Shown here piece by piece: positions 29,580 through 38,000 of a stretch of 64,000 nucleotides of DNA. The stretch comes from Neisseriaceae bacterium ESL0693 (GTDB taxonomy: Bacteria; Pseudomonadota; Gammaproteobacteria; Burkholderiales; Neisseriaceae), in NCBI GenBank assembly GCA_029433475.1, contig JAQTIE010000009.1, positions 62,001-126,000 of the forward strand, given 5' to 3'. Positions within the stretch are counted from its first letter, which is position 1. Every line of letters starts with the position of its first letter. The notes below the pieces were generated by a model, which was not told where the DNA came from, ran no database searches, and saw only the letters and a program-made list of their open reading frames with translations. Made by a program: the position numbers and the translations under genes.

Positions 29580-29870
29580 ATGAAAAATATAACTTTTGAG
29601 TGGGATGAGAATAAGGCAGAAAATAATTTACGTAAGCATGGAGTTACTTTTATTGATGCTGCTGCTGTCTTTCAAGACCCTTGTTGTATGACAGTGCAAG
29701 ACGGGTTTGAAAATGGTGAATATCGTTGGCAGACACTTGGATATAGTCAGGGCGTTATTCTTTTACTGGTAGCACACACCTATACAGACAGTAATGGTGC
29801 TGAAATTATACGGATTATTTCTGCTCGTCGTGCCACTAAAGCTGAAAGGAAACTATATGAGCATGGTTAA
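29580..29870 (+). CDS. brnT: BrnT-family ribonuclease toxin
   Basis: 96 residues with the BrnT pattern: FEWDENKAENNLRKHGVTF near the N-terminus, then AAVFQDP, and a C-terminal part IIRIISARRATKAERKLYE. BrnT is a RelE-fold toxin that cleaves RNA and stops growth until neutralised by BrnA. The gene begins almost at the predicted transcription start and has no Shine-Dalgarno, so translation is likely leaderless. It overlaps brnA by 14 bases. All the recognisable motif is intact, unlike the debris around it. Confidence 0.93.
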   Translation: MKNITFEWDENKAENNLRKHGVTFIDAAAVFQDPCCMTVQDGFENGEYRWQTLGYSQGVILLLVAHTYTDSNGAEIIRIISARRATKAERKLYEHG

Positions 29871-30162
29871 ATATACAATAGATACATTGCCAAAACCCAG
29901 TGAATCAGATATTGATCGCTTAAAGAAATTGGCTGATTTGCCAGATGAAAATATTGATTGTAGTGATGTTCCTGCTCTTTCTGCTGAAGTTTGGGCACAA
30001 TCGTTAAAGTTAAGTGAGCTATATCGTCCACAGAAGAAACAAATCACTATACGTATTGATGCAGATGTTTTGGATTGGTTAAAAGCCGGTGGCAAAGGCT
30101 ATCAGACTAAATTGAATGAAATTTTACGACACAAAATGATGGAACAAAAATCACATCAATAA
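29857..30162 (+). CDS. brnA: BrnA-family antitoxin
   Basis: 101 residues from the ATG at 29857, which overlaps the brnT end; GAAAGGAA upstream is a good ribosome site. The earlier ATG at 29794 lies inside brnT and is not needed. The C-terminus carries the ribbon-helix-helix DNA-binding pattern (KKQITIRIDADVLDWLKAGG then KGYQTKLNEILRH), the part that binds its own promoter. The N-terminal segment (LPKPSESDIDRLKKLADLPD) should wrap the toxin. A terminator follows at 30182. Confidence 0.92.
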   Translation: MSMVKYTIDTLPKPSESDIDRLKKLADLPDENIDCSDVPALSAEVWAQSLKLSELYRPQKKQITIRIDADVLDWLKAGGKGYQTKLNEILRHKMMEQKSHQ

Positions 30163-30181
30163 TTTTGTGAGTTAATCACTG

Positions 30182-30208
30182 AAAGCCGGTTAATTGACTG
30201 GCTTTTTT
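30182..30208 (+). terminator. Terminator of brnTA
   Basis: Stem AAAGCCGG with CTGGCTTT (one G-U pair), 8-base loop, T-run to 30208. Confidence 0.8.
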
Positions 30209-30419
30209 ATTGGTAAATTATGGCAATAATGGACGAAATTCCAAATCCCGAAAGGCTGGTATCTGCTGATACTGACCCGGTTATTGGCCTTGGGACACGG
30301 CTTGGCTTAATACTGTGTTCAGGAATTATTTAGACGCCTTTAATGAATACGGTATTTCTGTTCTGCTGGCTGATAACGTAATCTCTTTGAAATAAACCAA
30401 TACATCAAAAATATCTCAG
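30209..30419. other. Noncoding/decayed stretch after brnTA
   Basis: One short reading stretch (about 30318-30397, RNYLDAFNEYGISVLLADN then a stop) looks like coding debris, but no family is recognised. No intact gene. Confidence 0.4.
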
Positions 30420-30506
30420 GTACCCATTGAGAAAGGCCTATTTGCCAGTTATAACAAGGCTGCTGAACCATATAAAGCAGTGGTTCAGCTAAGCAAAGGC
30501 AGCGAC
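30420..30506 (+). pseudogene. Phage-like coding remnant next to array 2
   Basis: An uninterrupted stretch reads VPIEKGLFASYNKAAEPYKA then VVQLSKGSD, running straight into a decayed CRISPR repeat at 30507. Its style (SYNKAAEPYKAVV.L.KG) resembles phage tail/baseplate proteins, but I cannot name the family. It has no start codon of its own. Confidence 0.35.
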
Positions 30507-30958
30507 TTTATAAGCTGTCTGTGGCAGTGAGCCACGCGCGCGGGATAGGACGTTGCCGGTAAAACACGGTTTTCTAAGCTGCCTATGCGGCAGTGAACCA
30601 ACATCATATTTCTGACCAACTCCCCCGAGGTTTCTAAGGTGCCTACACGGCAGTTAACAACTTATAGATTGGTTAGCAAGAAGGCTTGATTTTCTAAGCT
30701 ACCTATACGGCAGTTAACGTGTTCCTGAGGAAGATCGGAAAGATTTACTTTTTCTAAGCTACCTATACGGCAGTTAACGTCTTATTGACGTGAATGTGCG
30801 TTCTCTGGTCTTTCTAAGCTACCTATACGGCAGTTAACATATCGGTAAACTGAGCCGGCGCCATACGCAATTTCTAAGCTACCTATACGGCAGTTAACAT
30901 GCAGTCGTTTCTTTTGTTGCTGCGCCCGGATTTCTAAGCTACCTATACGGCAGTTAAC
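30507..30958 (-). CRISPR. Type I-F CRISPR array 2 (7 good repeats plus one decayed)
   Basis: Good 28-base repeats begin at 30571, 30631, 30691, 30751, 30811, 30871 and 30931, with 32-base spacers; a decayed 26-base repeat lies at 30507-30532. The five repeats nearest the leader are identical and read GTTAACTGCCGTATAGG...CTTAGAAA on the - strand, differing from array 1 by GTTAAC for GTTCAC and GTATA for GCATA. The oldest good repeat (30571) is exactly the array 1 GCC-type repeat, and 30631 is a hybrid. Orientation is as for array 1, with the leader at 30959+. Confidence 0.96.
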
Positions 30959-31088
30959 AGTAAGCATATCGCAAAAATACTCAATAAATCAAATTAATAT
31001 TCTGTTTCTATTCAAAATACCCAAATTTTTCGCTTATTTTTAAGTTAATGTTTTTAAATATAAAATATAGATGATGAAAAATTTGGGT
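30959..31088 (-). promoter_or_regulatory. Leader of CRISPR array 2
   Basis: Nearly the same sequence as the leader of array 1, including the first 13 bases after the repeat, the IHF-like site (30987-30999, AATCAAATTAATA) and both arms of the ACCCAAATTTTT inverted repeat (31019-31030 and 31077-31088). The middle between the arms is less conserved, which suggests the arms themselves are selected. Confidence 0.8.
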
Positions 31089-31966
31089 CTGCTTGGGTGT
31101 TTGATGATCAGAGTGAATTGTTTATCGGTTGATGACAAAAATGAGGGGTATGGCTGGGTTTTGAAATATTTTTGCTGCAATAAATACTATTCGGCGATCT
31201 GGCCACCAGTATCGGGTTTATGTAATGGTGCCTATGGATAGCTGTTTGATTAAATCGTTTGAATCAGGTTAAAAACGATCTGTGATGGATTTATGGGTTT
31301 TCGCTCAATCGAAAAACCTTTTTTATGGATTAAGAATGATTGCAGCAAAGAAAACAATAAATTAATGGTTTTGATGTTTTTTTATACTTAATACGGATAA
31401 GTTAAATAATATCTATAAATTCTATGTTTGCCACTATAAGCTATATATTTTGGCAGGCAATCATAAAAGAAAATGGCGATCTGGCGCTACTGGTGGTTTT
31501 TGCGCTACCGGCAAGATGATAAAAACGCGCATTGATGAATAAAACCGCAATGGAAGGTTTATATGATTTTCATGCAGATAACGGATATTGCTTTAATTAT
31601 GTTTACGGCTGCTTTCTTCGTTTTGTTTCTGCCTTTCTATAAAGATAGATGATTGAATCATGCTTGTGTTGCCTGTAACAGGTAATTATGTTCATGAAAA
31701 AGAGGTGTCCGGAATGCTGTTTCAAAGAAAAACCGGAGCGCGTATCTTCGGATTTGGCCATGGGTAAAAGCATGAAGACAATCTGATTGATAAGGTGTTG
31801 CATGACGGGATTTTTATCAGGCGGCTGTAAATCTTGTATCCATTCAGCGAATGCATGCATGGATTGCTATAGGGAAATCAGTATTCATAAGCATCAATAT
31901 TGATTTTTCAGGTTGATTCATTTCATGTAAAGCCAAAGATCAGAATAATGCTGTATCGTGTTGATT
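31089..31966. other. AT-rich stretch between array 2 leader and copA
   Basis: No convincing gene. A hairpin with T-run (GGGTTTTCG / CGAAAAACC at about 31295-31318, then TTTTTT) looks like a + strand terminator. The - strand frame at 31603-31860 (85 codons) has no ribosome site and no recognisable family, so I do not call it. Confidence 0.5.
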
Positions 31967-34138
31967 TCAGGTTTTGGTTTTTCGCTGCAAGGTGGTTTGC
32001 TTTAGTCTTAGCGCATTGATTAATACTGAAATCGAGCTTAATGCCATGGCGAGGCCGGCGATGGCCGGACTGAGTAAACCGAGTGCGGCCAGCGGAATGC
32101 CGAGGATATTGTAGAAAAAGGCAAAAAACAGATTTTGTTTGATTGTGCGCATGGTCTGGCTGGCCAGTATCAGTGCATCGGCGATCTGGTTAACGGAATG
32201 GCGCATCAGGGTGGCTGAGGCGGTGTGCGCTGCTACATCGGCGCCGCCATACATGGCAAAGCTGACATCGGCGGCGGCCAGTGCCGGCGCATCGTTCACG
32301 CCATCGCCGACCATGGCTACTACGTGGCCGGCCTGTTGTTGCTGCCGGATCATCTGCGCTTTATCTCTTGGGGTCATGTCGGCAAAATAGCGGCTTACTG
32401 CCACTGCCTGTGCCATATAGTGCACAACTTGTGCATGGTCTCCGCTCATGATTTCTACGTTGATGTTCTGTTGTTGCAGGCGTTGCACGCCTTCTATGGC
32501 ATCGGTTTTGAGTTCGTCAGCCAGCGCCCAGGCACTGATCACCTGATTATTGACGGCCATGACTACGATACTGGCCATTTGCCACTGTGGGTTTTGTTGT
32601 AATGATGGTGGTGTATGAAAATGACAGTATTCAGGCCGGCCTATTTTAATTTCACCGATGCCGGTAATACTGGCACTCATGCCCTGTCCTTGCTCGGCAT
32701 GGGTCTGGCTGACGGGCAATAATTCAAGCTGCTGTTTTACTGCCAAAGCCACCAGTGCACGCGCCAGAGGGTGGTTGGCTTGTTGTTCTATGCTGGCCGC
32801 CCATTGCAGGCATTGCGCAGGGGTATAGGGTGAGTTTTCGGGTTGCCATTGTGCTACTACCTGCGCTTGCCCTTGAGTGAGGGTGCCGGTTTTATCCAGC
32901 ACTACGGTATCCACCTGACTGCTGCGTTCTAAGGCGGCGGCATCTTTAAACCAGATGCCATAACGCGCGGCTTTACCCATGCCAACCATGACTGCGGCAG
33001 GTGTGGCCAGTCCGAGTGCACACGGGCAGGCGATTACCAATACAGCCACTGCCCGGGTTACGGCTGCTTCCAATTGGCCGGTCAGCCACCAGTTGAGTAT
33101 GAATGTGGCCAGCGCCAGCACGATTACGGTGGGCACAAATACTGCGGCTACTTTATCCGCCAGCCGTGCAATCGGCGCTTTGGTGCCTTGTGCTTCTGAT
33201 AAGGCGTTCATCATGTCGCCCAGTAAAGTCTGGCTGCCGGTGGTCTGTACCTGATAAGCGATGCTGCCATCACTTACCAGAGCACCGGCCAGTACTTTAT
33301 CTCCGGTTTGTTTGTGTAATGGTTTTGATTCGCCGGTTAAATGGCTTTCATCAAACCAGCCTTCTCCCTGGCTGATGATGCCGTCTGCGGCAATGCGGTC
33401 ACCGCTATTGGCCTGCAAGATGTCGTTTTGCTGAATTTCTTTCAGGGGAACAGTCTGCCAGGTGGTTCCGGATTTACGGCGGACAGTATCGGGGGTTAAT
33501 TTCAACAGCAGGTTGAGGCTGTTCAGGCTTTGTTTTTTGGTGCGTTGTTCCAGATATTTACCGAGGGAAACAAAGGCAATCACCATGACGCTGGCTTCAA
33601 AATAAAGCTGATGCGGCTGATGTCTGAGCCAGAGCATATCGCTTGAATAAAACCAGATGGATAATGTGCCTAAACTGACCAGTACGTCCATATTGGCCAG
33701 CCGGCCTTTGATGGAGGCGTACGCGCCCTGATAAAACGGCCATGCCAGACCAAATTGTACGATGGTGGCCAGAATAAACTGCCACACAGGCGGCAGCATC
33801 CAGTCTGGCTTTTGCAGCAACATACCGAACATGCCCACCAGAAATGGCAGAGTCAGTAACCAGATACACCACAATCGCCATGAGGGCGGCGGCGCTTCAC
33901 TGATGGCGGGTAAGACGTTGTCTTTTATTGGTACCGCCTCAAATCCGGCTTTTTGAATCAAGGCGATGATGTCGGTTTCATTCAGCTGTTTATCATCATA
34001 ATCAATCTGGGCTTCTTCGCTGGCAAAATTGACTTCGGCATCCACAACCGCCGGCTGCCGCCGTAATACTTTTTCAATACGTGCGGCACAGGCCTGACAG
34101 CTCATGCCATTAATATGAAAACGGGCTTTCTGTTGCAT
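31967..34138 (-). CDS. copA: Copper-exporting P1B-type ATPase
   Basis: CopA pumps Cu(I) out of the cytoplasm. 723 residues. There is one N-terminal heavy-metal domain (GMSCQACAAR, C14 and C17), the first membrane helices (about 90-195), and the actuator motif TGES near 268. Then come the intramembrane metal site C371-P-C373, the phosphorylated D415 in DKTGTL, the ATP-binding HP motif (QANHPLARAL), and GDGVNDAPAL before the last helices. All catalytic parts are present. The gene follows copZ by 63 bases on the same strand; both should be driven by the CueR-type promoter at 34471-34507. Confidence 0.96.
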   Translation of the reverse strand: MQQKARFHINGMSCQACAARIEKVLRRQPAVVDAEVNFASEEAQIDYDDKQLNETDIIALIQKAGFEAVPIKDNVLPAISEAPPPSWRLWCIWLLTLPFLVGMFGMLLQKPDWMLPPVWQFILATIVQFGLAWPFYQGAYASIKGRLANMDVLVSLGTLSIWFYSSDMLWLRHQPHQLYFEASVMVIAFVSLGKYLEQRTKKQSLNSLNLLLKLTPDTVRRKSGTTWQTVPLKEIQQNDILQANSGDRIAADGIISQGEGWFDESHLTGESKPLHKQTGDKVLAGALVSDGSIAYQVQTTGSQTLLGDMMNALSEAQGTKAPIARLADKVAAVFVPTVIVLALATFILNWWLTGQLEAAVTRAVAVLVIACPCALGLATPAAVMVGMGKAARYGIWFKDAAALERSSQVDTVVLDKTGTLTQGQAQVVAQWQPENSPYTPAQCLQWAASIEQQANHPLARALVALAVKQQLELLPVSQTHAEQGQGMSASITGIGEIKIGRPEYCHFHTPPSLQQNPQWQMASIVVMAVNNQVISAWALADELKTDAIEGVQRLQQQNINVEIMSGDHAQVVHYMAQAVAVSRYFADMTPRDKAQMIRQQQQAGHVVAMVGDGVNDAPALAAADVSFAMYGGADVAAHTASATLMRHSVNQIADALILASQTMRTIKQNLFFAFFYNILGIPLAALGLLSPAIAGLAMALSSISVLINALRLKQTTLQRKTKT

Positions 34139-34201
34139 ATTATTTTACCTTGCGCTGATAGAAGCTCATTCCTTGATCATACAACATCAATCGGCGTTGC
34201 G

Positions 34202-34420
34202 TTAATCGGGTATAACGTCAAATCCGGCGTTTTCGATGGCTTCAATACACTGTTGCTGATTCACGGTATTTTCCTGATAATCAATGACGGCGGTACCTTG
34301 CGCCAGATCAACTGCTACGTTGTCGACACCCTTCAGGCTTTGCAAAGCCTGTTTTACACTGCGTACACAGCCCTGACATGTCATGCCGTCAATATTCAAT
34401 TTCATGGTTTGCATCATCAT
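34202..34420 (-). CDS. copZ: CopZ-like copper chaperone
   Basis: A 72-residue heavy-metal-associated domain starting at one of three tandem ATGs (34420-34412), with GAAAGAAA just upstream; the longer frame to 34447 runs into the promoter. The metal-binding motif is GMTCQGC (C15 and C18). The rest follows the ferredoxin-like HMA fold (VKQALQSLKGVDNVAVDL, then AIENAGFDVIPD). It would carry Cu(I) to CopA and CueR. Confidence 0.92.
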   Translation of the reverse strand: MMMQTMKLNIDGMTCQGCVRSVKQALQSLKGVDNVAVDLAQGTAVIDYQENTVNQQQCIEAIENAGFDVIPD

Positions 34421-34470
34421 GCTTTCTTTCCGATAAATGGTTTGCAATTACATTATTTCCATGCCGGTAC

Positions 34471-34507
34471 AGCATAAACCTTAACCCTATGTTATAGTCA
34501 AGGTTTA
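34471..34507 (-). promoter_or_regulatory. CueR-type promoter and operator of copZ-copA
   Basis: On the - strand: -35 TTGACT (34496-34501), a long 19-base spacer and -10 TATGCT (34471-34476). An 11-base dyad (TAAACCTTAAC at 34475-34485 and GTCAAGGTTTA at 34497-34507, one mismatch) covers the spacer. A 19-base spacer with a centred dyad is the hallmark of promoters activated by MerR-family regulators through DNA twisting. It lies between copZ and cueR, so it may serve cueR as well. Confidence 0.88.
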
Positions 34508-34529
34508 GCCATTGTAGCAAAAAATTGCC

Positions 34530-34919
34530 ATGAATATCAGTCAAGTCGCCGCGCGTTGCGGTTTATCAGCCAAAAGCATTCGTGATTATGAGCGCGCCGG
34601 TTTAATTCATCCTTTACGTCAGGTAAATGGTTACCGGCATTACAGTGAACACGATCTGGCTACTTTATGTTTTATCCGGCATGCGCGTGAAGTTAATTTT
34701 TCGCTGACGCAGATTGCCCAGTTATTACAATTGCGCAACAACCCCAACCGCGCCAGTGCCGATGTTAAAACTCTGGTGGGCGAACACATTGCCGTTTTAA
34801 GCCAGAAAATTGACCAGCTTACTGCCATGAAAACCACGTTACAACAATGGCATCAGCAATGCCTTGGCAATGACCATGCTGAATGTGCCATCATTAATCA
34901 TCTGAATCAATGCGGTTGA
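34530..34919 (+). CDS. cueR: Cu(I)-responsive MerR-family regulator (CueR/HmrR)
   Basis: 129 residues. The N-terminal winged helix-turn-helix (MNISQVAARCGLSAKSIRDY) and the dimer helix are typical. The metal loop has C111 and C119 spaced CX7C (CLGNDHAEC), exactly the CueR arrangement for a single Cu(I) or Ag(I), and residues II NHL after it also match CueR. It diverges from copZ-copA and should activate them when copper rises. No strong ribosome site is seen before the ATG. Confidence 0.92.
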   Translation: MNISQVAARCGLSAKSIRDYERAGLIHPLRQVNGYRHYSEHDLATLCFIRHAREVNFSLTQIAQLLQLRNNPNRASADVKTLVGEHIAVLSQKIDQLTAMKTTLQQWHQQCLGNDHAECAIINHLNQCG

Positions 34920-35038
34920 AAGGCTTTTTAAGCATACCATAGACATATCGGTCTTTAATGCTGTGGGTTTGTCACCTGTCTACACAAAATCCGCTAAAAT
35001 AGCGGGTTGACGATTTATTCTGACTGATTTAACACACT

Positions 35039-38000
35039 ATGCGTCTTACCCACATCAAACTGGCCGGCTTTAAATCTTTTGTTGACCCGACCACCATTAA
35101 CGTTCCCGGGCAGTTGGTAGCGGTTGTCGGCCCCAATGGCTGCGGTAAAAGCAATGTGATTGATGCTGTGCGCTGGGTTTTGGGTGAAGCTTCGGCCAAA
35201 CAGTTGCGTGGTGAGAGCATGCAGGACGTGATCTTTAATGGTGCCAGCAGCCGTCGGCCGGCCACGCGTGCCTCGGTTGAACTCGTTTTTGACAATAGTG
35301 ATCATCAGTTACAGAATCTGTGGGGACAATATACCACCATCGCCATCAAACGCCAGCTCACCCGTCAGGGTGAATCCAGTTATTACATCAATAACCAGCC
35401 GGTGCGCCGGCGCGATATTACTGATCTTTTTCTGGGTACAGGTGTGGGCGCACGCGGCTATGCCGTGATTGAACAAGGCATGATTTCACGCATTATCGAA
35501 GCGCGGCCGGAAGAATTGCGTGTTTATATTGAAGAGGCGGCCGGTATTTCCAAATACAAAGAGCGCCGCCGCGAAACCGAAAACCGCCTGAACCATACCC
35601 GTGAACATCTGCAACGATTGGCTGATCTGCAAGCCGAACTGGATCGTCAGGTGGAAAAACTCCAGCGTCAGGCCAAAACCGCTGCCCAGTATCAGACCTT
35701 ACAGACTGACCTGACACACCAGCAAAATTTACTCAGCTACAGCCAATGGCAACAAGCCCTGACCACTGCCGATGAGGCCACTACCCAGTATCAGGCTAAC
35801 CAGATTAAGCTGGATACCCTGCAAAAACAGCTTGAACAACTGGAAGAGACATTACAAAAGCTGCGCGAAGAGGAACAGGCCAAGCAACAACAATGGCGCG
35901 ATGCCGAACATCAGCATGCGCAATTACGTGAGCAATGGGTGCGTCTGGAAGAACAAATGCGCCACCAGCGCGACTGGCACCAGCGCCTCCAACAAGAGCA
36001 GGAACAAATCAGTCAGCAGTTACAGCAATTATCAGCAGCCGATCAGCAGCAACAGGATGAATTAACTCAGGCACAGATTGAAACCGAAGAGCAATTACTG
36101 GTACGGGAAGAATGGGTCTTACGCATTGAGGATTACGAAAGCCAGCGGCCACAACTCGAAACCACATTACAAGCATGCAGACAAGCTTGTCATAATCAGC
36201 AAAACGAACTCACCCGCCTAGAGCGTGAGCTGGCTATCCAGCAACAAAAACAGCAATATATCCAGCAAAATCTAAGCCAGCTACAGCAACGGCAAACCCG
36301 TTTACAACAGGAAAAAACCCAGCTGGCGCTGCCCACTGAAGCAGCAGCTTGTCAGATACAAGAGAAAGTTATCCAACAACAGCAATACCTTAACCAGCTG
36401 CAAACACAGCAACAAGAAGCCGAATACAAAGAAGAGCAGGCACGGCAGCAAATCCATGAATTACAGCAGCAACATCAAGAATTGCACACCCAAAAACTGA
36501 CCCTGTCTGCTCAGATCGATGCCTTAACTGCATTATTGCCACAAAAGGACTGTACTGATTTCTGGGCACAGGCCAAGACAACCGACTTACCTGTATTATG
36601 GCAGCACATTGAAGTAGATCCGCACTGGCAGCATGCCGTCAGTGTGATACTGGGACAGCGATTACAAGCCCGACATGGCCAGTTTAATCTGCCCTCACCT
36701 TTGCCCGAAGGCGCCGCCATATGGATTAACCACAATCCCGTATCCGGCCTGACCGCACCGGTGGCAAAAACACTCTTGCAACACATCAAAGCCTCTGCCC
36801 CTTTCCAGCCCATCATACAATTCTGGCTGCAATCGGTTATATGTGCCGATACCCTGCCCGAGGCTTTAGCGCAACAGCCGGCATTATCAGCAAAAGAAAT
36901 TATTGTTACACCGGAAGGACACTGGCTGGACGCCATCAGCGTGCATCTGTTTGCAAAAGACAACAACCAGCAATTACTGCAACGTCAGCAACAATTGCGC
37001 CTGCACCAGCAAACACTGGCCAGCCTGACCGAGCCATTACAACAATCACAAACCGCCCTGCATCAGGCACAGCTGGAACTGCACAGCATTGAAGCCAGAA
37101 AACAACAGCTACAAAAAACCATCAGCCAGCAGCAAGAAGAGCTGCACCAGCTGAATAACGAAGCCAACCAGATGCTGACACGCATTAATCAAGGCCAGAT
37201 ACGACAAGAACACATTGAGCAGGAACTGCTTGCCATACACAAAGAAATGATTGGGCTGACCGAGCAACAAACCCATACCGATACAGAAACACTGGCCTGG
37301 GCAATTGATGAATTACAACAACAACTGAGCACCAGCCAGCAACAACAACAGCAACAGCAACAACAGCAGCAACAAATGCAATTAAATCTACTGGAAGCGC
37401 AACGTCAACATGGCCTGGCCGATATGGCCTATATGCGATCACAGCAAAAAATAGAAGCGGCACAACATGAACGAACACGCATCAATAGCGAAACTGAGCG
37501 TCTTAAAGCACAGCAACAAGAGCTGATGCAGAGTTTATTACACTACCCGCAGGATAATGAACAACACACCCAGACCGAAATACTGCAAAACCAGCTGGCA
37601 ACAATCAGTGAGCAATGCCAAGAGGCACAAGACGCATTACAGACAACACAAACTGCCCTCGCTGAAGCCCAGCAACAGCACCAGACCGTAAACACCCAAT
37701 TGCCGGCACTACAGGAAGCAACTCAGAAAGCCCTGTTACAACAACAGGAAGCCTTATTACATGCCCGCGCCCATCATGATGTACTACAAAAACAGCAGGC
37801 TGATCTGGAGGATTTGGCCACTCAGTGGCAACCAGACATCAATGTAGCCGAATTAAGTCAGACCATTGTCAGCCTCACCAAAAGGATAAATGCTTTAGGT
37901 GCCGTTAATCTGGCGGCTTTGCAAGAACTGGAAGAAGCACACACCCGCGCCCGATACTATCAGGATCAGACCACAGACGTACAATCTGCTATTGAACTAT

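Noticed and set aside
27462-30506. Possible cas gene remnants between the arrays
   Set aside because: I looked for Csy and Cas1/Cas3 motifs in the readable frames and found none; the coding scraps fit IS110, GH19 and phage-like proteins instead.
26732-30630. Resemblance between the second-oldest spacer of array 1 (26732-26763) and the oldest spacer of array 2 (30599-30630)
   Set aside because: The similarity needs several small gaps over 32 bases and cannot be told from chance without a search.
31603-31860. 85-codon - strand frame
   Set aside because: No ribosome site, no recognisable family and lies in AT-rich noncoding DNA.
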